From Apostichopus japonicus (lineage: Eukaryota; Echinodermata; Holothuroidea; Aspidochirotida; Stichopodidae), in the NCBI RefSeq assembly GCF_037975245.1, contig NC_092569.1, positions 33,501,668 to 33,565,667 of the forward strand: a stretch of DNA of 64,000 nt, given 5' to 3'. The notes under the pieces are model-generated. The model worked only from the letters and a program-made list of their open reading frames with translations. It did no database searches and had not been told where the DNA came from. The translations under genes and the position numbers were made by a program. Of this stretch, positions 45,083-57,020 are shown one piece after another (within the stretch, counting starts at the first letter, position 1; every line of letters begins with the position of its first letter).

Positions 45083-46724
45083 GTACTACTTCTACTTCTA
45101 CCGGCCATTTCAAAGTGTGACAAAGCCTCCTAGTGTTGTTATTGTCATTTTTCATCAACTTAGAATAAAGCAAGAGAGGTTAAGTTAGGTGTTGTTTAAG
45201 TCTGTTTTTGGAAAAATTAATGAAGCAGGAAGTCTAAAAATACTAAGTCATTGAGAGCCCCATCAATCAGAGGAGAAAAACCGCATTTAGCAACCACAAA
45301 TAATCTACTACAGTGCTTGAAAAACTCAGCTAAAGCTATATGTGAACTACAATACAGTCACAACGAACTACTCAATTCAATAACAAACATTTGAAGTAAA
45401 AAAAAAAAAGGTTTTAAAGCCCTGATATTTATTCTGTTACTAACCTTCTGTCTTTTTTTCTGTTTGTAATATTGTGAATTTGATAACTATAAAATATTGA
45501 CATTTAATATATAGTGCATTCTGCAACAATGTTCTAAATATGAGATAATATTGAATCATTTAGGTAAGAAAACTTGAAGCTCTTCTTTCATATTTTCACA
45601 TATATTTGCATTTGAAAGACATTTGTCTAAATGGATTAGCGAACATAAGTAGTGATGCCTGCTCTCAAAGGATTAGGATGTGTGTCAAGCCTTCAAAACA
45701 CTCGATGAGTTTATCTTTAAAATAATCATTTTGTGAAGTAATATTCATCTTCTTACTTTATGTCTCAACCCATTATCCCCTCCCCCCCCTCAAAAAACCG
45801 CAGCCCCTTCCTACCCGCAACATTGGACTTAGCCTTGTCATTAATTAATAGCATCAGTAAAAGTTAACATTATATCATGCTAATTATTTACTTTCTCTCA
45901 TATTTGGGAAAGGTTGTGTGTTTGGGAGAGGGGGGGGGGTGTGCTAGGTTGCCATGTTCCTCTTCATGCAATCATTTTATTCAGGAGCCCATGGTTGTTT
46001 GATCATGATTTCTGAAACAAATCCCAACAAATGGGATAGCATGTGCTCTGTTGAGTACACAGTCCTTTTGTTAGGAATATAATCAATTTCATTTAAATTT
46101 AAATATACAATAACATGTGGTCCTAAGTTCACAAAAAAACTAATAATTGCATTGCTTTTTTGGACGGAAAATAGCACATTCAAACTACCTTTAGTACTAC
46201 TGAGAAAGTGGCATCACCTGATTTTACTTGATTTATCATAAAAATTATCACATTTCTTTCTAAGCTTCCTTTGATAAAGATTCTTAAATATATGTGGACC
46301 TGGATCGTTCGTGTTGCTTATTTTAAAATGTGAGATTCTTGACAATATACTACACAAAATGTATGTAACTATTGATAATGTTACTCAAATAGTAACTAAT
46401 CAGCGACACAACCAAACTGAATGATAAAATGACTTTATAAATATACCCTCTAACTGTAGAAAAAATAAAATACAGTAGGAAATATGTACAGATCATGGTG
46501 GACGTTAATTATTAGCAAACAGTAAAAAGATGAGAATACTGGGAATTATAGGATTATAGGATTATTATAGCCACATAAATAATAAAAAAATAACATTTAT
46601 AAAATGAGGTCTTTAATTAATTAAAAGGACATTTTTGGAAACATTTGTAGGAATTTCGAAGTCGGCAAACAAACTGTTTAAAATGCATAGCTGGTGGTTT
46701 TCGACATTCTCTAATCCTTTCAAT

Positions 46725-47471
46725 CAGTGGCGTCGCCAAGGGGCGCCAGGGGGCACGTGCCCCCCCCCCCCCCCCCGGAAAACCTAGTGCCCCCCGAGTG
46801 CCCCCATCTGAGATTTGGGTTGGTAACAATATATATATATATATATTTGGTTATATTCATCTCCCATCATCTGAGAAATGTGAGAATGTGAGGGTCCGCA
46901 GGCACCATACTTGCCTATATTTGTGGACCCATAACCCTGTTGTGTAGGGGGTGCAGAGGTCATTTGAGGTCAGATGCTTATAGGAACAAATGGCGAATGT
47001 TCACACCTGCATACTGAGCCATACTCGATGTGTGATCAAACTTTGGATTGCATGGTGAGATCCCTGGTAGGAGCCAATAACGATGCTGGAACCTATTACA
47101 TCTTAATAGATAATGGGAGAAAACGAGAAGGACAAGAAAGGAGTCGGGGTCATGCACACATTAATTCAACAAATGTAGGTTCTATTGATAGGGTTAGGCA
47201 TAATATCGACAGCATGTGGTTCATATCCTCTGCAAAATTCTGCGCGTTGTTAAAATCATTACCTCAAAAATAGCAATTTCTGGAGATATCTTCAGATCGA
47301 ATTTAGCATCAAATGTGGCACCATTTTGCATCTAGCCCATCCTCCGTATGCGAAATTTTTTTTACTTAGACCCCTCCCCCAGGACGGCGATCCGTATCCA
47401 CCCAAGTGTCCCCCGATCAAATGCTGGTGCCCCCTGTGCCCCCCAGACTGAAAAGTCTGGTGACCCCACTG
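46725..47471. mobile_element. hAT-like non-autonomous DNA transposon (747 bp) with perfect 8-bp target duplication
   Basis: The left end CAGTGGCGTCGCCAAG and right end CTGGTGACCCCACTG are inverted. CTTTCAAT stands on both sides (46717-46724 and 47472-47479). The uninterrupted copy near 11440 reads TTTGAAAG once in inverted orientation, which confirms the insertion. A C tract and a short AT repeat lie inside. No transposase frame is present. Confidence 0.9.
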
Positions 47472-47963
47472 CTTTCAATTGTATGTTACATTGAATCTTT
47501 ACACCTGTACCTTTCCATTGATGTAAAACTTGATCAAACCTAGCACTTTTGTACAAGGAATTTGCTCTTTTCGCAAACATTCCTAAGCGCTTAAAATTTT
47601 GATCAAACTATTCACTTCAGCACTAACACTACGCCAATACGACACTCTGTCATACTGTTACTATCAAAATACCATTGAATTGTGTAGTAGGAGGTTGAAA
47701 AAAACACTTCAGAAAACCAAAGTTTAAGTTTCTTTACGTTTCCCAGTCATCAAACCGACGAAAAAGTAACAGGTTTTGGATTATTTTGTACTGGGTTTCT
47801 ATAGGCAAACACATATAGGCAGTATAGTCTATGCAGAGGCCCTCTAAAGGTAGTCTCCCTAATTTGTTTTATATTTGCTTAAACTTATTAGCCACAACTG
47901 CCTTGCTATTCTAATGCGCATGCTCAATTGTTTATCTTCAGCCGTGATTTACCACATAGGTGC

Positions 47964-48638
47964 TATGGCGGACCATCAGTCTCAAATCGTGGGGAATCGA
48001 CATATTCCGATTTAAATCGACACATACCAGTTTAATTCTACATATCATCGATTTATATCGATATATACCAGTTTAATTCGACACGATATCTCGTGTTTAT
48101 TTTTAATTATTCGCCCGCATTGTCAGGTTATTGCACGTGATGTAACTTTACATGTCAATCATCACTGAAATTAGGATTTGGAATATGTAAATTAGCTAAA
48201 GATATGTCGATTTAAATAGGTATATTTCAATTTGAGCTTCTAGAAACTGGTTTAAGTCCATCGAAGTTGACTTCTACCGATTTAATTCTACATATTAAAC
48301 TGGAAGATGTCAAATTAAATTGACATATACCGATTTATTTTACATATCATCGATTTAAACTGGAATATGTCGATTTAAATTGACATATACCGATTTATTT
48401 TACTTATCATCGATTTAAATTGGTATATGTCTATACAAATCGATGATATGTCGAATTAAACTGGTATATGTCGATTTAAATCGATGATATGTCGATTTAA
48501 ACTGGTATATGTCGATTTAAATTGGTAGAAGTCAATTTAAGTTGCTTGAAACTGGTATAAGTCTGAGGAAATTGGTATATGTCGATTTAAATCGGTATAA
48601 GTCGATTCCCCACTATTTGAGACTGATTGCCTACCATA
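47964..48638. mobile_element. 675-bp TIR element filled with AT-rich palindromic repeats
   Basis: The left end TATGGCGGACCATCAGTCTC matches the inverted right end TATGGTAGGCAATCAGTCTC, continuing as AAAT(C/A)GTGGGGAATCGAC on both. The direct repeat AGGTGC flanks the element (47958-47963 and 48639-48644), and the empty site near 11085 has it once. The interior is mostly variants of TCGATTTAAACTGGTATATG in both orientations, with GATTTAAATC palindromes. No coding capacity. Confidence 0.85.
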
Positions 48639-48760
48639 AGGTGCAAGGAAAAAAGATCATTTTACACTAGAGAAGTTGTACACTGGTATACAATAGGCCC
48701 CAGGCATGACTTAGTTCTCTTTAGCAGAACCAACGACATGAAACGACGCACACTTACATG

Positions 48761-50960
48761 TGCATTGTAGGAATGTATATATTTTAACATTTTTTTACAT
48801 TTGAAACTAGAATATGGAATATTGAATCTATCAGGTGCTTTTTTTTACGGTGATGTTCCCTTTACTTGTGTTTCTGCTCTCGTCGAGTTGTGACTTTCTG
48901 AAACCCTTACTTTGTGGCAGCGAGACTGAGACACACCCAAATCTTTTTGTTTAATGGATTCGATTAAAATTGCATATTCTGACTGGAAACTAACTGCAAA
49001 CACGATTAATTGCAACAACAAATGAAGATATACCAGAGATGTTGACATATTTCACAAGGCAGGCCTTTCAATTGCGGCAACACCTTCATATCGTACGGCA
49101 CAGTATGTATACTGGCCTATAATAGAAACTAATCTTACGAAATATGACCAGTTAAGTTAAGTTAAGCATCTGAACTTGTTTTTGTCTTAAAGAATATTCT
49201 GTTGGCTTAAGTCGATTGCTGAATATGAATCTTACCGTGCAAACCACATCCTCATAGCTTTTTGTATTGTGAATATTCAATGTTTAAAATTTAGTGATAT
49301 TTCCAAACATCCAAATGAATCATGTTTCAAGGACAAATAAACAAGAAGGTTTATAGTAGTCTTAGTAAAGCTTCCAAAGAGCATTTTCCAAGATGATATC
49401 ACAGACCCCCTACCGTGATCCAACTTCCTGTAGTAGTTGAAGGTTTAGCCAGTCAAAAACGTTCATGGTATGATATTGAAATGGGGTTTTTAACTATCAG
49501 TGTGGAATAATTTATATGTTTACAATTGTCTGTCACCAGAATACCCTATTAAACATGTTTTCATTCAGTGAAACTGCACAAGCAGAACTTTGAATGAATC
49601 AATCATCCAGCTCCGTCTTCAAACAATTTCACCTGGGGTGTTCCCTAGCTTACTATGATCCTTTAAGATTGAAAGAAATATCTTTGGATATCAAGGTGAC
49701 CAATAATGAATACCAGAAATATTCTGTAGCTAACCAACTTACTAATGTGAGCTGCTTCGACTCAGATGGTAATGGTTAGAGATCCAGAAGTTATTTCTGT
49801 CTTAATTATTTTATGTCCTCCTTCTCACTCAGTTGGCGTGATTCCTCCTGCCCTTGCCTCTCACGCTACAGGACATCTTCTTTCGTTGCTGACGACAGTT
49901 GTTTAATGATAAAATGGAATATTTATATGATTACTATCTGAAAGATGATTACATTTTACATGTATTTTACATGATGTGGATTTTGTAACCCATTAGACTA
50001 ACAAACCGCAAACAGTTGATTTACCTGCCAGTCAATGGGCTATTCCAGTAGACTAATGAAGCATCTTCCTTTTGGCATTAAGCTTACACTCACCCTCATT
50101 TATAACGTATAATGATGGTAGCTTCAAACTTAACAGTATCTGCCCCCTCAACCCACCCCAATCTAACCCCACCCATGTGCCTCATAAAACCACCCTAACT
50201 TACAATTATTTGCCATTTGACACTGTCTCTAACACTTTACACCAGTAATGTTTTGTACTGTTAATTCCACTGTATTATTATGAAAAATTAACATCTCCAG
50301 TCTGCTGACTGGAATGTCGACTTTCTCCAGATAAACTTCCAGCCAAATAACGTAAATTTCATGACAAAGAAGGGTTTCTTACATTTAATCGCCATTTCAT
50401 TGTAGTATATAGTGGTGCATTCTGGAATTACAAACAATCAACTCAGCGTTTCAGAATGCAGTCATTTGTAACAGATATGCTACTGGTCTATGAGTTCACA
50501 CAAACTTTAAAATCCCAAACGTCTGGAATAAAAAGTTGCCACGTTTGTTCAGAGCATTGGTATTACTGTCTGCTGGCTTCTGCCAGGAGAACTATGCTGT
50601 TAAAAGCTTTAATACCTAACACATAAAATTTAATTTCATATTCATTCAGCAATTTCCATGACCACAGTCTGTCATGTCATTAAGATTTGGAAGACATAAT
50701 TTAACACTTGATTTTTACAAACACTTGGACAGCTTGGACCCTATAAGTATGGTCACCAACGATGGATATGAGTATTGAAATAATACTACTTTGGAGAGGG
50801 GGAACGCAGAAGGTGGGGGATTGAAATTACTTTATGTTGAACACACATTTATGGACTGACATTTGAATGGTTAAGCCAAATAGCTACATTGTAATGAAAC
50901 TATGCCTTGGAACAAACTTGATGTAAGGCAAATTGCTCTTACACAACAATGCAGGACAGA
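48761..50960. other. Spacer without a recognised gene
   Basis: Small frames at 48845-49048 and 49594-49779 have no supporting features. Nothing else stands out. Confidence 0.4.
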
Positions 50961-50967
50961 AAGTCAC

Positions 50968-51137
50968 CCATGCAAAGAATATAGCAGCCCCAGCACTGAC
51001 AAGTCAAAGGCAGACAGGATGCCTTTCACTTCGATAGCTGTCTCAGGACGTATCTTATTTGGGTCAGTTTCCATGACTCGTCTTTTCAAGACTTCCTTTC
51101 CAGTCTTACCTATCAGTGCTTGCATTTTCTCCCAATC
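50968..51137 (-). pseudogene. Dynein heavy-chain-like exon with a one-base frameshift
   Basis: Acceptor ATTTTACAG and donor GTGACT bound 170 nt. It reads DWEKMQALIGKTGKEVLKRR, VMETDPNKIRPETAIEVKGI and LSAFD, then must change frame to continue VSAGAAIFFAW. Adding one base would give 57 whole codons in phase 0-0. The Trp, the I-rich middle and the SAGAA-FFAW ending resemble the region next to the stalk of dynein heavy chains or DNHD1-like proteins. Family assignment is by eye only. The frameshift could also be an assembly error. Confidence 0.4.
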
Positions 51138-51339
51138 CTGTAAAATACCAGAGTAAAATGGTTTTATGTCTACAAATGAGGCTAATGTAATAACGATCAA
51201 TTCTTGTTCACTTAGTCTTGCGTTTACCAATATGGAGAGTCGTCATCCAATCAAATACAATCAACAATACAACAAGTAGCTTTGCAAAAGGTTGCCCTCA
51301 TGGTAAGTAGCTATCTTTGCCACAGTCTTTCAGACACTA

Positions 51340-51450
51340 ACTGTTGTAAAGAAGTCATCATCGTTACCCCACTTGATACCCGTACCAGATTGCATGGTTT
51401 CTAATGAACTATCATCGTATTTCACCACTATGTATGTTGCTGTAAAAAAG
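51340..51450 (-). other. Possible exon of the same minus-strand gene
   Basis: After TTTTTTTACAG (minus strand) the frame reads TYIVVKYDDSSLETMQSGTG then IKWGNDDDFFTT. This looks protein-like but I do not recognise the family, and the 3' border is unclear. Confidence 0.25.
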
Positions 51451-52239
51451 GTTTGACATTCAATTCAATTAAACATGATAGATGAATAAAAAAGAAAAAT
51501 TGCACAACGTTTGCAAAAAAGTCAAATAAGTAATACTAAAGGATCAAACAAGTTTAGGAACTGTGAAATGGACACCAATGTTTTTGAACATTTTAATTTT
51601 GGTTTCCTTCTCATTTCTGTTGCTTCCTGATTCGAGGTCAATCATATTTACAAAGCATTCCTATCAACATAAAGCATTATTTCAAAGTATCATGGAAATA
51701 AAAATATGTCCTTTTTACCCGTTTTAGAATGTTTTCAACTTTATTCAGGTCACAATCCGTGTTGGCTAATTTTAAACAAAGCATGAAAAACAGTTATTAA
51801 TAAAAGAAAAAGGTAGAAAATGATCTAACTTTACTTTCTTTCCTGTCCCAAACATTTTATTAGTATTTCCTCTACTACTGTCTTGCAAAGTATATGAGTA
51901 TGGTATTAAGATAACTTCTATCATCACGAAAATTGTAATTATTCTTACAGTCTTCAGGGTGAAATATGTCACCATGTGACGACCTACAATAGCTATAGAG
52001 CACTCCGGTTAGACTTCAGCAACCCCTGGTTCTATTGTATTTCTTTGAAAATATTTTCTGAGGATATCCTTTAATTTAAGGATATTTTTCTCCATTAAGA
52101 CGGGTTCCCATCTTCTGCTTCTTCTTATTTTTTGACATATTGTTGGCAACCAAAATAAAAAATATGATATTCAAAAACTTATAAAAGCTAATTAATGTCT
52201 CTTCTTTGATCACATTTGGTTTAATTAAATGGGAACAAA

Positions 52240-52325
52240 TTACAAATCTTCTTCTTTCTCGGCTTGTTTTATAGCCTCTTGAACTTTCCCTACTTCCTCT
52301 TCTTTCGCCAGCTCTGCTGCCCTCT
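52240..52325 (-). other. Possible coiled-coil exon of the same minus-strand gene
   Basis: After CTAATAG the frame reads RAAELAKEEEVGKVQEAIKQ then AEKEED, followed by a GTAATT donor. The charged helical composition would suit a dynein stalk, but linkage is only positional. Confidence 0.25.
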
Positions 52326-53069
52326 ATTAGCCAAAACTTAATATACAATGTTTAATAATGACCTAATTTAAATAAAATGACGAGATAAACTTTTAATTTT
52401 AGCAAACTTTGTTAAATTTGTAAAATAGACAATGATTGTATCAAGTATTGCATTTCTCATTTTCTTCTGACGGGTACTTTACAAAACAACTAGATAATTC
52501 TTGAGATTTATTGTAAAACTTATTTACTGAAGTTAGTTTGTTCGAAATTTCTGTCAACTCTGCAATTTCTCAACGGTTGAATTTTTGTCGCATGAAATAA
52601 TTGGTTAAATATGATGTCAAATTTTACCCAAAAAATTGGGAAATATGTTTCTTTTACGTGTCGAAATTCGGCTATACACTATTCAAAGGGGAGGTCTAAA
52701 AGAATTCATATTTCAGAGTAAAGTGTAAATTACAGACAAAACAGCACTATCATAGTTTCTGTTCCGCGCCCGAAAAAGGACAGCTCACATGGGAAATCCT
52801 GTTTTCTTTTCTTCCAACTATAGTCACTCCAGAAATAAGGAGGAATACTTCCAAAATTTGGTTCATGCTTCTCTTTTTTTTAACATTCCTACTGAATGCG
52901 CTCAAAACTTAATGTAGGGCATGACAAAAAAAATCGACTTTTATCGAAACGTTCCAATTCTTACTACCACCGTATCCCAAAATGTCAACCAGTTTTGAGT
53001 TGACGCTTGTATTGATATCATTTTGCATAACAAATACAGCCTGTACTATGATAGGCAATTCAAATTTAA

Positions 53070-54294
53070 AGTCCCAGTCACATCTCACCGGATTGCAATA
53101 ACGGAGAGGGAACAAAGACAAAAAATGGCACTCCGTTGATGTACGGTAGTGTCCGTTTAGTCTGCGGTTCTCCTCCGTCCGTCTACGTTTCATTAACGGT
53201 GAGGTCCGGTTTGTCCGGCGTCGATTTTGAACATGCACAAAACTTGGAACGGACATCCACCGAAAAAAGTCTCCGTTATTAATTCGTTACTATTCCGTTA
53301 AGCTTCCGTTTTATCAGTTTTTCATGCGTTTTGTTCGTTCTGTATGCGTTTGGCATACTGTATTTCTCCGTTCGTCTTTGGTTATTGCTATTGCTCACCG
53401 GATCATTAACGGACAAAGAACGGATGAAACGTAGAAGTACAGTACCTATACCGTATATTCGACGGACGCTAACGTAGAAATAACGGAAGTGTAAAGGAAT
53501 AGAACTGACAATGAACAGATAGGTAACGTACGTTACACGGAAGAAACGGAAGAACTCAGGCCAGAAAAGTATAACAGACGGACATAGAACGGAGATGCAG
53601 CGTACTTCCACCTTGTCCACTCCCAGCCTTCCACGCCTCATTCTGCTCCTATAACCTCTACCGTCAACACCTACATCATGGACCCTTCAGAAAGATTAAG
53701 CTTCACACCACAGTGTCAGTTTTACAAGCACAGATGCTTATCATTGAAGCCAATATCAAGAACTATGAACAAGTCAAGAAGAGACGGAAGAGACGTGCTC
53801 GGCGTAAATGCTGGTCTAGGGCCTGGCTTGGTCCACAGAGAAGACGGCAGTTTAGTCTTTATGACCAACTAACGCAGTAGCTGCGAATGGAAGACCAAAA
53901 TCTTTCATCAACTTCATGAGGATGCCCCCTGATATCAAGGCACTCCGGAGGCCCAGGTTTTAGACCGTTTCTTCTCCGTTACTAGTCCGGTATGTCCGTT
54001 ACTTTTCCGGTACTCCTACGTTTTGTATTTTCTTTATCCGTTAATTGTCCGTTGTAATTTCGTTACTATCCGTTGATGTTCGTTAGTACGTTCGTTGTTC
54101 TTCCGTTGTTTTCCGTTGTTCGTCCATTGCTGTCCGTCCCTTGTACGTTTGTAATCCGTTTCACCGTTGAACTTCCGGTACGTTGCAATCCCCAGATGCA
54201 TGCGCGACAACTTTTGCCAACGGAAATAACCGGATGACTGTTTTTCGCGCGGACTCTTGTCCGTTCGTGCAATCCGGTGAGATGTGACTGGGCC
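53070..54294. mobile_element. PIF/Harbinger-like element with degraded transposase and AACGG arrays
   Basis: The terminal AGTCCCAGTCACATCTCACC and the inverted right end GGCCCAGTCACATCTCACCG enclose 1.2 kb. TTAA (or TTA) stands on both sides at 53066-53069 and 54295-54298. Around 53775-53945 the plus strand reads KCWSRAWLGPQRRRQFSLYD, then a TAG at 53878-53880, then LRMEDQ, a frameshift and SFINFMRMPPDI. This resembles the N-terminal part of Harbinger nucleases. Both flanks are packed with CCGTT/AACGG motifs. The element is dead as a coding unit. The minus frames at 52909-53256 and 53279-53641 overlap these arrays and are not called. Confidence 0.75.
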
Positions 54295-54298
54295 TTAA

Positions 54299-55255
54299 GA
54301 CACACAAAATTGTTCTGACGTCCGTACAAGGACGGGCTTAAGGTGCGGGGCCTACGGTAAGTAGTGTCAGAGATCTTAGAAGCAATATGATTCTATCATT
54401 ACCATTATTTCAACTACATTAAGGTGCTTTCTAAAATGCTAACTATTGCAAGAAACTTTGGGGACAGGGCAAGTACTTCTCCCGTGGTCCCAATGGCCCC
54501 GGCCTTGTTTATATAAACGATATCAAACATTTACAAATACATATTAATACTGGTAGGTAGGTATACACATTTATCTCCTTTCCCAGTGATCTTATATTAA
54601 ATACGACAATCCAGTGCCGTACGACTCACGGAACTTTGTCTAGAAGTATCAATAACTGACTCGAAGTTAACTTGTCGAGGTAAATATCTTTCTAAGGAGA
54701 CTATATCTAAAGAGAGAAACCTGATTAGCAGATCACACCGTGCTTTAAAATTAGCTAGCCTATCCAATATCATATATCATAGCTATTTATTCTTTTGTCA
54801 AATTTCTTTGCCATCCCAATTTTCACACCGCAAGTCCTGTGTGAATGGGGGAGAGTGTACATTCCATCTACCCCTGGCTACGCCACTGTCACCGAAATAA
54901 TACTTTGGTGTAGGCATGCTGGTACTCATTTAATCATTATTGCTAGAACATTACGGGCAGTTGTCATCCGTTGGCTAATACTGTTGGGAACCAACCCTCA
55001 GGACTCTCCTGAGAAATGCTGGCCAGGGATATATTAACTGCTTGAACTACCTATAGCTACGCCTTTCAATATATAAAAGGTTTATGTCCAAGCAAATTAT
55101 GATATGAATGTACCATATGTACCAAACGTATAAAGAAGATATGGATGTAAATCCTATAGTTCATTTAAAAGTCCTTGTCCAATAAAACAGCTGACATTGC
55201 AATGAGATGTGAGAATACTCGATCCAGCAAACAGGATGTGACGTAGGCAGTATAA
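54299..55255. other. Spacer without a recognised gene
   Basis: CCCCTGGCTACGCCACTG near 54873-54890 looks like one terminus of a hAT-like element of the 16-kb type, but I find no matching left end. Nothing else is supported. Confidence 0.4.
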
Positions 55256-55328
55256 AACAAGGAAGTATTGTTCATACAGTATGCCGCTTCACAACTATTC
55301 GAAACGGTGTTAATAAGATATTTGTACA

Positions 55329-55367
<39 letters not shown>

Positions 55368-55470
55368 TAGATAGATAGATAGATATATGAGAATGTATAC
55401 AAATATATATTTAACACCGTTTCGAATTGTTTTGCAGCGGTATACTGTATGAACAATACTTCTTTGTTGG
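55256..55470. mobile_element. Foldback element with ~70-bp arms around a TA/GATA microsatellite
   Basis: The left arm contains GAAGTATTGTTCATACAGTA and CGAAACGGTGTTAATA. The right arm is its inverted copy with a few changes (TTAACACCGTTTCGAATTG, TACTGTATGAACAATACTTC). Between them is (AT)n followed by (AGAT)n. The minus frame 55272-55496 is a translation of this repeat. Confidence 0.8.
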
Positions 55471-55574
55471 GAGCAGGTGGTGGGTTTGGTGCACAATTAG
55501 GGCTATTTTGATTACCACATCTTTTAGAGATGTGTCCAACATGATGAAAAAAAAATGGAAAAAGAAAACCCTAT

Positions 55575-56265
55575 AGTGTGTTATTGGTGATAATGTGTAG
55601 ATGCACTATATATTAGTTCATACATTTGTATGGTGTAGAAGAGTCCATATAATGTGTATATTGTACACCGTAATGCATACATAGTGTATGGTATATGCTT
55701 GTTCATACGGTGTGTATAGAGTATACATAATTCATACAATGTGTATACTTTAGACTAGTTCATACAGAGCGTAAAGTGTAGACTATAGTTCACATTGTGT
55801 ATAATTCGTGCAGTGTGTATATTGTATATACTATATCACACCTTGAATATAGTGAATACTATTACATACGGTGTGCATAGTGTGGACTAGGTTATACCTT
55901 CCATATAGTGTAGACTAGTCAATACAGTGTCTAAAGTGTAAACTATAGTTCACATCGGGTATAGTTTTTATAGTTTGTATCGTATAGATCAGATCATACC
56001 TTGAATATAGTGTAAACCAGTTCATACAGTGTGCTTATTGTACACTAGATCATAAATTGTGTAGTGTAGACTAGTTAATGTAGTGTTTAACTTATATACT
56101 ACATCATACAGTGCGTAAAGTGTACACTATTTCAAACAGTTTGAAAATTGTAGATTATTCCTTGCATGATTGATAGTGTAGTATAACTCATACAGTACAT
56201 TTCACTGTTTACACGATATAGTGTACCAGTTCATGCATGTTATAAAGTGCTGACTAGTCCAAGTA
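55575..56265. repeat. Degenerate minisatellite, TAGTGTAGACTAGTTCATACAGTGTG type
   Basis: About twenty diverged units built from AGTGTAGACTAGTTCATACA-like sequence. It also yields TTGTATACACTA-type inverted versions. No coding content. Confidence 0.8.
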
Positions 56266-56954
56266 GTTCAATAACACTTCCATTCATCCATTCATCCAGT
56301 CGACACTTCTTGATTTTTTTCCTGCCAAAAAAAAGCGTTGTAACGTAGCTAACGTAGCAAACTGAATATCGAAATGACATCTTAACCACAATCAGCAAAA
56401 TCAGCATTCTGACTCTTTTTATCGACTAGGTTGCCTGAACGTTGTTTAACACACCACTACAAAACCCTTGAACATGAACCATGCTAAATATTATATGCAT
56501 TAAAAGCGACCAAAAAGCTAAAATATATTAACAGTTATTGAATTTGCAATACCATTGCTGTCCTTGGAACTAGAGACACGCTGTTCGTTAGCTATGCAAT
56601 ACGTGGTTTAAATAGTTTTATTGGAGCAAGGACAATTCAACATTATGCAACTGAAGCTTACTATTGACTAAAATCTCAAGATATAGATAGCTGTACATAA
56701 TATTAAGTTGGATTGCGCATGTCGAATAGTCTTTTTTACATACAAGCCAAAGAATACTATATATGTGCAGTACGTTTTGTATAAGCTGTTCAACTAATCA
56801 TGTTTCAAATAAAACGATGGCATTAATGGACATCCATACTACTTCGGTCATTCCAATGAGGTGTTGGTAACCCCTAAATGGATACTCTGTGTCATTTGTC
56901 ATCTTGCCCTTCATCGAATATATTTCAGCGTGGCATTTCTTCAAACCCGAAATC

Positions 56955-57020
56955 ATGGAGAATTTTTTCAAAGTTTGTTTAACTGTTTTGACGATTTGGA
57001 ACTTGTTTGGAACAGAAAAG
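56955..57020 (+). CDS. FReD-C exon 1: signal peptide
   Basis: ATG at 56955 encodes MENFFKVCLTVLTIWNLFGT then EK before GTAAGT, phase 0. It has a Lys and a hydrophobic core as in a signal peptide. An ATG further upstream in the same frame (56889) would add 22 residues and place the core too deep, so the 56955 start is preferred. Confidence 0.65.

Larger units (their letters stand above)
46680..48760. repeat. Dispersed repeat, inverted copy of 10970-11490 interrupted by two transposons
   Basis: The inverted blocks of the 11-kb repeat are spread over 2.1 kb. They are separated by the elements at 46725-47471 and 47964-48638 and by about 200 bp of extra sequence near 47675-47880. Confidence 0.78.

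Noticed and set aside
52909-53641. Two minus-strand frames of 115 and 120 residues
   Set aside because: They overlap the CCGTT/AACGG arrays and left end of the Harbinger-like element and have no domain features.
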